NCBI GenBank assembly: GCA_902767565.1
Contig: CACXHY010000003.1
Location: 144,668-208,667, forward strand
Length of the DNA: 64,000 nucleotides
Origin: an uncultured Eubacteriales bacterium
GTDB lineage: Bacteria; Bacillota; Clostridia; Christensenellales; Aristaeellaceae
Direction: 5' to 3'
A model generated the notes under the pieces. It saw only the letters and a list, made by a program, of their open reading frames with translations. It ran no database searches and was not told the DNA's origin. The stretch's first letter is position 1, and each line of letters opens with the position of its first letter. This document shows, in pieces, positions 15,288-25,107 of this stretch. The position numbers were made by a program, and so were the translations under genes.

Positions 15288-16157
15288 TTATTCCGCCTCC
15301 TCCGGCTGCAGGTCGATGGTGATCAGTTCCGGCCGGTCGTAGATGCGGGGGACACTGGTGATCTCCCCCGTCGCCAGCCCCCGGCTCACGATCATCGTGG
15401 TGGAAAACCGCTCGTACAGCCCCCCGGCATAGGCCGGGAACAGCCCCTGGTCCGAGGCGTACACCCCGTTGATGAGCCCCGGGATGCGCCACTGTCCGCC
15501 GTGGGCGTGGCCAGCCAGCACCAGGTCGAACCCCGCCTGCCGGTACAGATCCATGTACTCGGGCCGGTGGGCCAGCAGGACGGTGTAGGTCCCGTCGCCG
15601 GCTGCGGCGCCCAGCTGCGCGGTCTGCGCCTCGTAACTGCCCTCGCTGTGCTCGGTGTACGCGCCTTCGTGGCCCCAGGCATAGGGATCGTCCACGCCGC
15701 AGAGCATGAAGCGCGACCGCCCGACGGTGATCGGAACGGCCTCCCCGCTCAGGCGGGTGATCCCGCATTCCTCCAGCAGAGCCATCCGCCGGGCGAACAC
15801 CTCTCCGCTGCACCGGTATTCGTGGTTCCCCGTCACGAAGTAGCACGGATACCGGCTGCCGACGGCCCGGAGGAAGGCGGCGGCCCTGTCGTCGGGCAGC
15901 GAGACGTCAAAGATGTCCCCGCCCAGCAGCACCAGGTTCGGCTGCCGGGCGTCGATGGCCTCCAGCAGCTCCTTCTGCCCGTCCCCGTACGCGCAGGAAT
16001 GCAGGTCCGTCACCAGCACGATCCGCACCGGCGCGGAGATCCGGCTGTCCGTCACGGTGTAGGCGACCGGGTTCAGCGCCGTGGAGAACCCCGGGATCAG
16101 CAGCCCCGCGAAGACCAGCAGGATGACAAGGATGATGATCAGCGTGCGTCCTTTCAT
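15288..16157 (-). CDS. Membrane-anchored metallophosphoesterase
   Basis: A 289-residue calcineurin-like phosphoesterase with one N-terminal membrane segment (about residues 4-24), so the catalytic domain faces outside. Metal-binding motifs: VTDLHSCAYG (DxH), LGGDIFD (GDxxD), TGNHEY (GNH[DE]) and AGHAHGGQ (GHxHGG). It resembles YkuE/YaeI-type phosphoesterases. The start was chosen for GGAGGG 7 nt upstream; the frame stays open further but runs into the divergent tRNA promoter region. First gene of the minus-strand unit leading to the secreted hydrolase. Substrate unknown; YaeI-type relatives act on lipid head groups. Confidence 0.87.
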   Translation of the reverse strand: MKGRTLIIILVILLVFAGLLIPGFSTALNPVAYTVTDSRISAPVRIVLVTDLHSCAYGDGQKELLEAIDARQPNLVLLGGDIFDVSLPDDRAAAFLRAVGSRYPCYFVTGNHEYRCSGEVFARRMALLEECGITRLSGEAVPITVGRSRFMLCGVDDPYAWGHEGAYTEHSEGSYEAQTAQLGAAAGDGTYTVLLAHRPEYMDLYRQAGFDLVLAGHAHGGQWRIPGLINGVYASDQGLFPAYAGGLYERFSTTMIVSRGLATGEITSVPRIYDRPELITIDLQPEEAE

Positions 16158-16281
16158 GTCCGTTCCCTCCCGGACGATCCTCTCTGCGTCATTCGACGTT
16201 TGCCGCGGAAACCCTGCAAGAGCCCCCCAAATTGTCCGGCGGCCCCTCCCGCGGTCCGGGCAAAACGGGAAAAAGAAACGC

Positions 16282-16310
16282 TTGACAACCCCGCCATCCT
16301 GCGCTATAAT
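16282..16310 (+). promoter_or_regulatory. Sigma-A promoter of tRNA-Pro
   Basis: Perfect TTGACA (16282-16287), 17-bp spacer, perfect TATAAT (16305-16310), 22 bp before the tRNA. Confidence 0.9.
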
Positions 16311-16332
16311 GACCCTGCTCCTGAGGGAGTGA

Positions 16333-16409
16333 CTGGGTGTGGCGCAGTTTGGTAGCGTGCCTGAATGGGGTTCAGGAGGCCGGAAGTTCAAGTCTTCTCA
16401 CCCAGACCA
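16333..16409 (+). tRNA. tRNA-Pro(GGG)
   Basis: A complete cloverleaf with a 7-bp acceptor stem CTGGGTG/CACCCAG, anticodon stem CCTGA/TCAGG and seven-base loop ATGGGGT, placing GGG at 34-36. The T-loop is GTTCAAGTC, and CCA is encoded at 16407-16409. It has its own promoter and terminator. Confidence 0.95.
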
Positions 16410-16416
16410 ACAAAAG

Positions 16417-16449
16417 CCCTTGCGGATGATGAGTCCGCAGGGGTTTTTT
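16417..16449 (+). terminator. Terminator of tRNA-Pro
   Basis: An inverted repeat (CCC-T-TGCGGA / TCCGCA-GGG) followed by TTTTTT. Confidence 0.85.
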
Positions 16450-16567
16450 CATGCCGTTCCCGCCCGCCGCCCGGGCAGAAGAAAAGAGAGGGCCGGAGTC
16501 TGTCCGGTCCTCCCTTGGTTTTGAGAGAAATGCCGTATCCCGTCCGTCCGCGCGGATCGGGCCGTTC

Positions 16568-18247
<1,680 letters not shown>

Positions 18248-18532
18248 TCACTCCACCACGGCGAGGATGTCGCTCTGACGGACGATCATCAGTTCCTCGC
18301 CGTCGATCTTCACTTCGGTGCCGGCATACTTGGAGCAGATGACCTTCTGGCCGGGCTTCACCTGCATGGCGACTTCCTTGCCGTCCACCATGCCGCCGGG
18401 GCCGACCGCCAGCACTTCCGCCACCTGGGGCTTTTCCTTGGCGCTGCCGGAAAGGATGATCCCGCTCTTGGTCGTCTCTTCAGCCTCTACGTTCCTGATG
18501 ACCACGCGGTCAAACAAGGGCTTGACGTTCAT
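18248..18532 (-). CDS. groES: Co-chaperonin GroES
   Basis: A 94-residue 10-kDa co-chaperonin capping GroEL. It starts MNVKPLFDRVVIR, has the mobile-loop region EETTKSGIILSGSAKEKPQ and the conserved KVICSKYAGTEVKIDGEE. First gene of the operon; AGGAGG precedes the ATG. Repressed by HrcA through the CIRCE element upstream (inferred from the operator). Confidence 0.98.
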   Translation of the reverse strand: MNVKPLFDRVVIRNVEAEETTKSGIILSGSAKEKPQVAEVLAVGPGGMVDGKEVAMQVKPGQKVICSKYAGTEVKIDGEELMIVRQSDILAVVE

Positions 18533-18560
18533 CGTTGATTCCCTCCTGATCCTGGATTTG

Positions 18561-18587
18561 TTAGCACTCGATTTGGTTGAGTGCTAA
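18561..18587 (-). promoter_or_regulatory. CIRCE operator (HrcA site) of groESL
   Basis: A perfect 9-9-9 element: TTAGCACTC, nine bases, GAGTGCTAA. It lies between the promoter and groES in the transcribed leader, the canonical HrcA arrangement. Confidence 0.98.
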
Positions 18588-18598
18588 CCTTCGCGCAT

Positions 18599-18627
18599 AC
18601 TATAGCGCATTTGTTCCAAAATGGCAA
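18599..18627 (-). promoter_or_regulatory. Sigma-A promoter of groESL
   Basis: Minus strand TTGCCA (18627-18622), 17-bp spacer, TATAGT (18604-18599), immediately upstream of CIRCE. Confidence 0.85.
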
Positions 18628-18788
18628 GGGGTTGAAGAAGATTTTTTGTGCCCCGCGCACCATAAAACATTTCCTTTTTCAGGCAGGGATTGGCCCGGAA
18701 ACATCGAAAAGGTATCGGAAGAGGTCCCGTAAAACAACAACAGTCACAAACCCATGATCACTGCGGAAAAAAACGGAGGTGCGGAAAC

Positions 18789-21416
18789 ATGCTGCGAAAG
18801 CGAGCGATGGCTCTGATCCTGTCCCTGATCCTGGTCGTTTCGGCTGCGGGTGCCCCGGCCGAGACCGGGGAGGAGTATACCCTGCCCCGGGAGGAAGGCT
18901 GCCGGCAGCTGACCCTCTACTGGAACTCGCCGGGCGCGGACTACGAAAAGTGCGACGTGTGGGTCTGGTTCCCGGGGAAGGACGGCCACGGCGAGCTGTT
19001 CCACCCCTGCGCCTACGGCGTGAAGATGGTGATCAACATCCCCGCCGACGTGAGCGAGGTGGGCTTCATCGTCCGCCGCAACTGCTCCGATCCCGGCGGC
19101 AGCTCCTGGGGCGAGGCCACGAAGGACTTCGCCGACGACCGCTTTGCCGTCATGACGGGGGATGACACCCGCATCTGGCTGCTGCCGGGCGACGGCATGC
19201 AGTACACCAGTCCGGATGGAGGCGAGACCCTGGTGCCGATCCGTATCTTCCAGCTGGCGGGCATCATCGCCCCCACGCAGATCCGCTACTTCATCAGTCC
19301 CGCCGAGCGGCTGGACAGCCTGGACAAGGTGCACGTGCGCCAGGGGGGCCGGGAGCTGAAGATCGCGAACCTCTCCAGCCTCAACAACAGCGTGGTGACC
19401 GGCGTCATCACCACGGAGGAGGAGCTGGACATCGCCCTGCCCTACACCGTGGAGATCGAGGGCTACGGCGAGATCGCGGCCGTGCCCACCGACATCTTCG
19501 ACAGCCCCGAGTTCGTGGAGAGGTACACCTACGACGGGGATGACCTCGGCGCAGTGATCGACGGGGACCGCACGGTCTTCAAGGTGTGGGCCCCCACGGC
19601 CTCCCGCGTCGTGCTGAACCTGTTCGAGGCGGGCAACGACTGCGAGGCCTATGAGACCATCGACATGGTCCGCGGGGACAGGGGCGTGTGGAGCGCGGAG
19701 GCCGCCTGCGGCCACGGCACCTACTACACCTACACCGTCACCACGGCCCTGGGCGCCCAGGAGGCGGTCGACCCCTATGCCCGGGCGGTGGGCGTGAACG
19801 GTGAGCGCGGCATGGTCATCGACCTGGCCTCCACCGATCCCGAGGGCTTCCGGGAGACCGCGGGCTTCTCCGCGCTGGTCACCTATGAGGACGCCGTGAT
19901 CTGGGAGGTCCACGTCCGCGACTTCTCCAACACCATCGGGACCTCGCAGTACCCCGGCAAATACCTGGCCTTCACCGAGACCGGCCTGACCAACGCCGCC
20001 GGGCTGCCGGTGGGCGTGGACTATCTGAAGGGCCTGGGCATCACCCACGTGCATCTCCAGCCGGTGTATGACTACGCCACCGTGAACGAGCGCGGCAAGG
20101 GGCCGACCTTCAACTGGGGCTACGATCCCAAGAACTACAACGCCCCCGAGGGCAGCTACAGCACGGATCCCTATCACGGCGAGGTGCGCGTCCGGGAGTT
20201 CAAGATGATGGTGCAGGCCCTGCACGCCCAGGGCATCGGCGTGGTGATGGACGTGGTGTACAACCACACCTACAGCGCCGATTCCAACCTCAACCGCATC
20301 GTTCCCTACTACTATTATCGCTTCAATTACGACGGCAGCCCCGCCAACGGCAGCGGCTGCGGCAACGAGACGGCCTCCGACCGGGTGATGTTCCGCAAAT
20401 ACATGGTCGACAGCGTGACCTACTGGGCGACGGAGTACGGCATCGACGGCTTCCGCTTCGACCTGATGGCCCTGCACGATGTGGAGACCATGCAGGCGGT
20501 GGAGCAGGCGGTGCACGCCGTGAACCCCAAGGCCCTGATCTACGGCGAAGGCTGGACCGGCGGCACCTCCCCGCTGCGGGACAATCTCCGCGCCAACCAG
20601 GCCAACATCCGGAAGATCACCGCGACCGAAGGCGCGGCGGGCTCCGTGGCGGTCTTCAACGATGCCATCCGCGACGGCCTGAAGGGCAGCGTGTTCGATC
20701 AGAAGGACCGCGGCCTGGCCAACGGCAGCGCCAACAAGGCCAACGCCACCAAGGTGATCTTCGGCATCGCCGGCGGCGCGAAGACACCGGGCGTTTCCTG
20801 GCGGGTGGAGAACGCCATGGTCATCAACTACACCTCCTCCCACGACAACCAGACCCTGTGGGACAAGCTGCAGGTCTCCAACCCCGACGCGAGCCGTGAG
20901 TCGCTCCTGGCCATGAACCGCCTCTGCGGGGCCACGGTGCTCATCAGCCGGGGCACGCCCTTCTTCCTGGCGGGCGAGGAGATGCTCCGCACCAAGGGCG
21001 GCGACAGCAACAGCTACGCCTCCTCCGACGCGGTGAACAACCTGGACTGGGAGGTCCTGACCGAGGAGAGCGACGAGTGGAAGACCAGCCGCTACTACGC
21101 CGGCCTGATCGCCCTGCGCCGGGACAAGTTCACCGATCCGGACTCCCCCTACCGCTTCCTGACCGAGATCCAGCCCGAGGCCGTGTGGCAGGATGACCGG
21201 ACCATCCGGGTCACCTGGGCGGACGAGAGCGGCGCCGTGGCCTATGCCGTGATCAATCCCACGACCATCCCCCTGACCTGCGCCGCGCCCGAGGGCTGGG
21301 CAGCCTATACCGTGGCCGTGCGGGGCGACAGCGTGACGCCGGACGCGGAGCCGGTCACCGGCGACTTCCGGGCCGAGCCCATCAGCCTGACCCTGATCGT
21401 GAGGCATGACCCGTGA
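18789..21416 (+). CDS. pulA: Secreted type I pullulanase (GH13)
   Basis: An 875-residue exported enzyme cleaving alpha-1,6 bonds in pullulan, starch or glycogen dextrins. Signal peptide about 1-25 (APA-ET). A CBM41/PUD-like starch-binding domain (LTLYWNSPGADYEKCDVWVW) is followed by a CBM48-type module (TVFKVWAPTASRVVLNLF) and the GH13 barrel: nucleophile Asp in DGFRFDLMA, acid Glu in IYGEGWTGG, transition-state Asp in SSHDNQTLWDKL, and the pullulanase motif NWGYDPKNYN. The start was chosen for CGGAGG upstream and the signal peptide. It overlaps tag by 4 bp and heads a four-gene operon. No clear promoter was recognised in the 160 bp before it. Confidence 0.93.
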   Translation: MLRKRAMALILSLILVVSAAGAPAETGEEYTLPREEGCRQLTLYWNSPGADYEKCDVWVWFPGKDGHGELFHPCAYGVKMVINIPADVSEVGFIVRRNCSDPGGSSWGEATKDFADDRFAVMTGDDTRIWLLPGDGMQYTSPDGGETLVPIRIFQLAGIIAPTQIRYFISPAERLDSLDKVHVRQGGRELKIANLSSLNNSVVTGVITTEEELDIALPYTVEIEGYGEIAAVPTDIFDSPEFVERYTYDGDDLGAVIDGDRTVFKVWAPTASRVVLNLFEAGNDCEAYETIDMVRGDRGVWSAEAACGHGTYYTYTVTTALGAQEAVDPYARAVGVNGERGMVIDLASTDPEGFRETAGFSALVTYEDAVIWEVHVRDFSNTIGTSQYPGKYLAFTETGLTNAAGLPVGVDYLKGLGITHVHLQPVYDYATVNERGKGPTFNWGYDPKNYNAPEGSYSTDPYHGEVRVREFKMMVQALHAQGIGVVMDVVYNHTYSADSNLNRIVPYYYYRFNYDGSPANGSGCGNETASDRVMFRKYMVDSVTYWATEYGIDGFRFDLMALHDVETMQAVEQAVHAVNPKALIYGEGWTGGTSPLRDNLRANQANIRKITATEGAAGSVAVFNDAIRDGLKGSVFDQKDRGLANGSANKANATKVIFGIAGGAKTPGVSWRVENAMVINYTSSHDNQTLWDKLQVSNPDASRESLLAMNRLCGATVLISRGTPFFLAGEEMLRTKGGDSNSYASSDAVNNLDWEVLTEESDEWKTSRYYAGLIALRRDKFTDPDSPYRFLTEIQPEAVWQDDRTIRVTWADESGAVAYAVINPTTIPLTCAAPEGWAAYTVAVRGDSVTPDAEPVTGDFRAEPISLTLIVRHDP

Positions 21417-22039
21417 GCTCCTGCGACTGGGGCTTCGCCTTCGAGGGCATGCGGGCCTACCACGACCGCGAGTGGGGCGTCCCGGTGCACGACGACCGGG
21501 TGATGTTCGAGCATCTGATGCTGGAGTGCATGCAGTGCGGCCTCTCCTGGAGCCTGATGCTCAAAAAGCGCGGGATCTTCCGCGCCTGCTTCGACGATTT
21601 CGATTACGACCGGATCGCGGCGTACACCGACGCGGACGTGGAGCGGATCCTGCATACCGACGGCATGATCCGCTCCCGCCGCAAGGTGGAGGCGGTGATC
21701 CACAACGCCCGCTGCTTTCAACGGGTACGGGAGGCCCACGGCAGCTTCTGCGCGTGGCTGTGGGACCACACCGGCGGGAAGACCGTCCTCTACACGGGCC
21801 ACGGGCAGGGCGCCATCCCCGTCTCCAACGGCCTGTCGGAGGACATCTCGAAGGAACTGAAGGCCCTCGGCTTCAGGTATGTGGGCCCGGTGACGGTGTA
21901 TTCCCACCTGCAGGCCTGCGGGCTGATCAACGACCACGGTGAGGACTGCCCCTGCTACAGCGCCATCAACAGCCGGTATCCCACGGTCCGCAGGCGCCGC
22001 GACCGGGAGAAGGGCGTGCCCGGCAAGGAGGATCCATGA
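21413..22039 (+). CDS. tag: DNA-3-methyladenine glycosylase I
   Basis: A 208-residue base-excision enzyme removing 3-methyladenine. Tag hallmarks: an early Cys (SSCDWGF), YHDREWGVPVHDD, LMLECMQCGLSWSLMLKKR, and the C-terminal HxxxCxxC-like zinc site (NDHGEDCPCY). The start is GTG overlapping the pulA stop (GTGA), and the gene overlaps the next esterase gene by 4 bp (ATGA). So a DNA repair gene is translationally embedded in a polysaccharide-degradation operon. A slightly extended basic C-terminus is present. Confidence 0.93.
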   Translation: MSSCDWGFAFEGMRAYHDREWGVPVHDDRVMFEHLMLECMQCGLSWSLMLKKRGIFRACFDDFDYDRIAAYTDADVERILHTDGMIRSRRKVEAVIHNARCFQRVREAHGSFCAWLWDHTGGKTVLYTGHGQGAIPVSNGLSEDISKELKALGFRYVGPVTVYSHLQACGLINDHGEDCPCYSAINSRYPTVRRRRDREKGVPGKEDP

Positions 22040-23031
22040 TCGACCCGGACCTGACCCTGGGGGAACTGCTCACCGATCCGCGGATCGCCCCGATCGCCCC
22101 GGACGCCGTCCGGAACCTGGACCTCTCCCGGGAGCCCCAGTGGGCCATGACCCTGCCCCGGCTGCGGGAAAGCGGCTTTGGCGGGGAGATCGCGGCCGGA
22201 CTGGACCGCCTGTTCCGCGCCGCGGAGGCGGGGAACTGGCACCATCCGCTGTACACCGAAGCCGAATGCGCGGCACAGCCGGAGCGCCGGGGCGTCAGCC
22301 TCGTGACCTTCCCGTCGGAGGATCCCTCCGCGGCGGACCGCCCCTGGCTGCTGATCGTGCCCGGCGGCGGCTTCGTCAACGTCTGGAACCTGACGGAGGG
22401 CTGGCCCATCGCGGCCCTGTTCAACAGCCGCGGATACCACGCGGCTGTGCTGACCTACCGGGTGGAGGGCGAGCGGCGGCTGGAGCGCGACATGGAGGAC
22501 ATGGCCCGCGCCGTCTGCGCCGTCGGGGAACAGGCCCTGCTGCCGGTGAGCCGCCCGGAGCGCTATGCCACCTGCGGGTTCTCCGCGGGCGGCTGTCTCG
22601 TGTGCCTGTGGAACGTGCCGGAGGCGGGATACGCCCTGCACGGCCTGCCGAAGCCTGCCGCCTGCATCCCGGTCTATCCGGTGGTGAGCCCGCGGGAGAT
22701 GCTGCGGGACGGTGCCTTCCGCCCCGACGCGCCCTCGGCCGTCTACGGCATGTCCATGCGCGAGGCCGCGGAGACCTTCTTCGAGATCCCAGACCACACA
22801 GAGGGCTTTCCGCCGTCCGCGATCTTCCTCGGCACCGACGATCAGCTGGTGCCGCCGGCGCATTCCCATCTGCTGGCCGGCTCCCTGGCCCGGAACGGGA
22901 TCCCCTGCCGGCTGGAGATCGGCCCCTGCGCGGGCCACGGCTTCGGCGACGGGACCGGCACCTCCATGGCGGGCTGGACCGCCCGCGCGGCCGACTGGCT
23001 GCGCGCGCTCGCATCAACGAACCGAGACTGA
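22036..23031 (+). CDS. Alpha/beta hydrolase, carbohydrate esterase-like
   Basis: A 331-residue soluble alpha/beta hydrolase of the BD-FAE / acetyl-xylan esterase-like group. Motifs: oxyanion VPGGGFVNVW, nucleophile CGFSAGGCLV, acid in LGTDDQLVPPAHS, His in CAGHGFGDG. About 90 extra residues at the N-terminus precede the hydrolase core. It lacks a signal peptide, so it would act on imported oligosaccharides. Coupled to tag (4-bp overlap) and followed 15 bp later by the beta-helix gene. De-esterification of plant-derived glycans is inferred from motifs and context. Confidence 0.82.
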   Translation: MIDPDLTLGELLTDPRIAPIAPDAVRNLDLSREPQWAMTLPRLRESGFGGEIAAGLDRLFRAAEAGNWHHPLYTEAECAAQPERRGVSLVTFPSEDPSAADRPWLLIVPGGGFVNVWNLTEGWPIAALFNSRGYHAAVLTYRVEGERRLERDMEDMARAVCAVGEQALLPVSRPERYATCGFSAGGCLVCLWNVPEAGYALHGLPKPAACIPVYPVVSPREMLRDGAFRPDAPSAVYGMSMREAAETFFEIPDHTEGFPPSAIFLGTDDQLVPPAHSHLLAGSLARNGIPCRLEIGPCAGHGFGDGTGTSMAGWTARAADWLRALASTNRD

Positions 23032-23046
23032 CAGGAGGGACCTGAC

Positions 23047-25029
23047 ATGATCTATTATGTGGACGCCAAGGCCGGACGGGAAGGAAACGGCAGCAAAGAG
23101 ATGCCCTTCCGCCGGATCGATGACGCGGCGAAGATCGCCGTCGCCGGGGACGAGGTCCTGGTGGCCCCGGGCATCTACCGCGAGACCGTGGCTCCCGTCC
23201 ACGGCGGAACGGAGGAGCGTCGCATCGTGTACCGCTCCCTGGAGCCGCTGGGCGCGGTGATCACCGGCGCGGAGGAGCTGACCGGCTGGCGGCGGCACGA
23301 GGGCAGCGTGTGGGTGCGCCGGGTGCCCAACGGCATCTTCGGGCCGTACAATCCCTACACCACCTATGTTTGCGGCGACTGGTACTTCGCGCCGACGGTG
23401 CGGCACACCGGCTTGGTCTTCCTGAACGACCGCATGATGTACGAGACCGTCAGCCTGGAGGAGTGCGCCGCCGGTCAGCCCGATCCCTGCGCCTGGGATC
23501 AGGAGGACGCCCGCTGGCTCTGGTACACCGAGCAGGACGGGAACGAGACCGTGCTGTACGCCAACTTCCGCGACCTGGATCCCAATGAGCAGAAGGTGGA
23601 GTTCACCGTCCGCCGCCGCTGCTTCATGCCGGAGGAGACGGGGGTGGGATACATCACCGTGTCCGGCTTCGATATCAACAAGGCGGCCACCACCTGGGCG
23701 CCGCCGGCCTCCTTCCAGGACGGCATGATCGGCCCCCACTGGTCGAAGGGCTGGATCATCGAGGACTGCGAGATCTGGGGCAGCCGCTGCTGCGGCATCT
23801 CCCTGGGCAAGTACCTCGACCCGGAAAACGACATGTACTTCTACCACAGGCACGTCAAGTCCCCCACCCAGATGGAGCGCGACGCGGTGTGCCGGGGCCA
23901 GTATCACGGCTGGCTGAAGGAGAAGGTGGGCAGCCACATCGTCCGCCGCTGCCACATCCACCACTGCGAGCAGACGGGCATCGTGGGCCGCATGGGCGCG
24001 GTGTTCTCGGTGATCGAGGACTGCCACATCCACCATGTGTGCAACTCCCAGCAGCTGGGCGGCGCAGAGACCGCCGGCATCAAGCTGCACGCGGCCATCG
24101 ACGTGACCATCCGCCGCAACCACATCCACCACTGCATCCAGGGCGTGTGGCTGGACTGGGAGGCCCAGGGCGCCCGGGTCACCCGGAACCTCATGCACGA
24201 CAACACGCCGCCCGCCGGCCGCCCCCACGCCCGCGGCGCCATGTTCTCCACCGATGTGTTCGTCGAGGTGGGCCACGGTCCGACGCTGATCGACCACAAC
24301 CTGCTGCTGTCCCCGGTGTCCATCACGATCCCCAGCGAGGGCATCGCCGTGGTGCACAACCTGGTGCTGGGCGCCTTCGGCCTCATCAACTCCGGCGTGG
24401 ACAGCGTCATCAACGGCCAGCGGGAGCCCCGCTACACCCCCTACCACATCCGCCACCGCACCGAGGTGGCCGGCATGATGACGATCCTGCACGGCGACGA
24501 CCGGGTGTACAACAACATCTTCGTCCAGCAGTACCCCGTGACGCAGCCCGAAAAGACGCCGAAGGACAGCGACTACCAGGTCGTCGGCACCGCGCCCTTC
24601 GACATCTTCCCGTCCTATGAGGAGTGGATCTCCCACTTCATGATGGACCGGGAGCCCGACATGGGCGCTCTCGGCCCGTATCACTTCGGCCATCTCCCCG
24701 CCTGGGTGGGCGGCAACGCCTACTTCAACGGGGCCACGGTCAGCAAACACGACACCACCGGCCTGACAGCGGCGGACCCGGTGACTGTCGCACTGGAGGA
24801 GAAGGACGGGGCGTATGTCCTGAAGACCGATCTCTACCGGCAGCTGAAGGATTTCCGGACCGACATGATCCACTCGGACAAGCTGGGCCTCGCCTTCCAG
24901 CCCGAGCAGCGCTTCGAGGACCCCGACGGCACCGCCATCCTCTTCAACACCGACTACCACGGCGCCCACCGCGGCGCGGACGTCCTCCCCGGCCCCTTCG
25001 CGGAGGCCGCGGAGGAGATCGGGGTCTGA
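23047..25029 (+). CDS. Right-handed parallel beta-helix protein, probable polysaccharide-active enzyme
   Basis: A 660-residue protein. The N-terminus (YYVDAKAGREGNGSKEMPFRRIDDA...GDEVLVAPGIYRE) is the standard start of pectate-lyase-like beta-helix enzymes. Central coils contain repeated histidine-rich turns (CHIHHCEQTGIV, CHIHHVCNS, NHIHHCIQGVWLDW) typical of DUF1565/beta-helix glycosidases such as GH141-like proteins. There is no signal peptide, so it is likely intracellular. Last gene of the pulA-tag-esterase unit; AGGAGG precedes the ATG. Substrate unknown; pectin or hemicellulose oligomers are plausible. Confidence 0.75.
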   Translation: MIYYVDAKAGREGNGSKEMPFRRIDDAAKIAVAGDEVLVAPGIYRETVAPVHGGTEERRIVYRSLEPLGAVITGAEELTGWRRHEGSVWVRRVPNGIFGPYNPYTTYVCGDWYFAPTVRHTGLVFLNDRMMYETVSLEECAAGQPDPCAWDQEDARWLWYTEQDGNETVLYANFRDLDPNEQKVEFTVRRRCFMPEETGVGYITVSGFDINKAATTWAPPASFQDGMIGPHWSKGWIIEDCEIWGSRCCGISLGKYLDPENDMYFYHRHVKSPTQMERDAVCRGQYHGWLKEKVGSHIVRRCHIHHCEQTGIVGRMGAVFSVIEDCHIHHVCNSQQLGGAETAGIKLHAAIDVTIRRNHIHHCIQGVWLDWEAQGARVTRNLMHDNTPPAGRPHARGAMFSTDVFVEVGHGPTLIDHNLLLSPVSITIPSEGIAVVHNLVLGAFGLINSGVDSVINGQREPRYTPYHIRHRTEVAGMMTILHGDDRVYNNIFVQQYPVTQPEKTPKDSDYQVVGTAPFDIFPSYEEWISHFMMDREPDMGALGPYHFGHLPAWVGGNAYFNGATVSKHDTTGLTAADPVTVALEEKDGAYVLKTDLYRQLKDFRTDMIHSDKLGLAFQPEQRFEDPDGTAILFNTDYHGAHRGADVLPGPFAEAAEEIGV

Positions 25030-25061
25030 GCGTGTCCTCCGCAGAGAAAAGCATACGAAAT

Positions 25062-25091
25062 ACGGGACGCGGCCGATGGGCTGCGTCCCGT
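25062..25091. terminator. Hairpin between convergent genes
   Basis: A perfect 9-bp stem ACGGGACGC / GCGTCCCGT lies between the beta-helix gene and the convergent GH3 gene. The T tract is weak on both strands. Confidence 0.65.
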
Positions 25092-25107
25092 GCTTTATGT
25101 GCTGCTG

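Noticed and set aside
23014..24969. Very long minus-strand frame opposite the beta-helix gene
   Set aside because: High-GC antisense shadow rich in V, G, H and A without start signals; the plus-strand gene has clear domains and a ribosome site.
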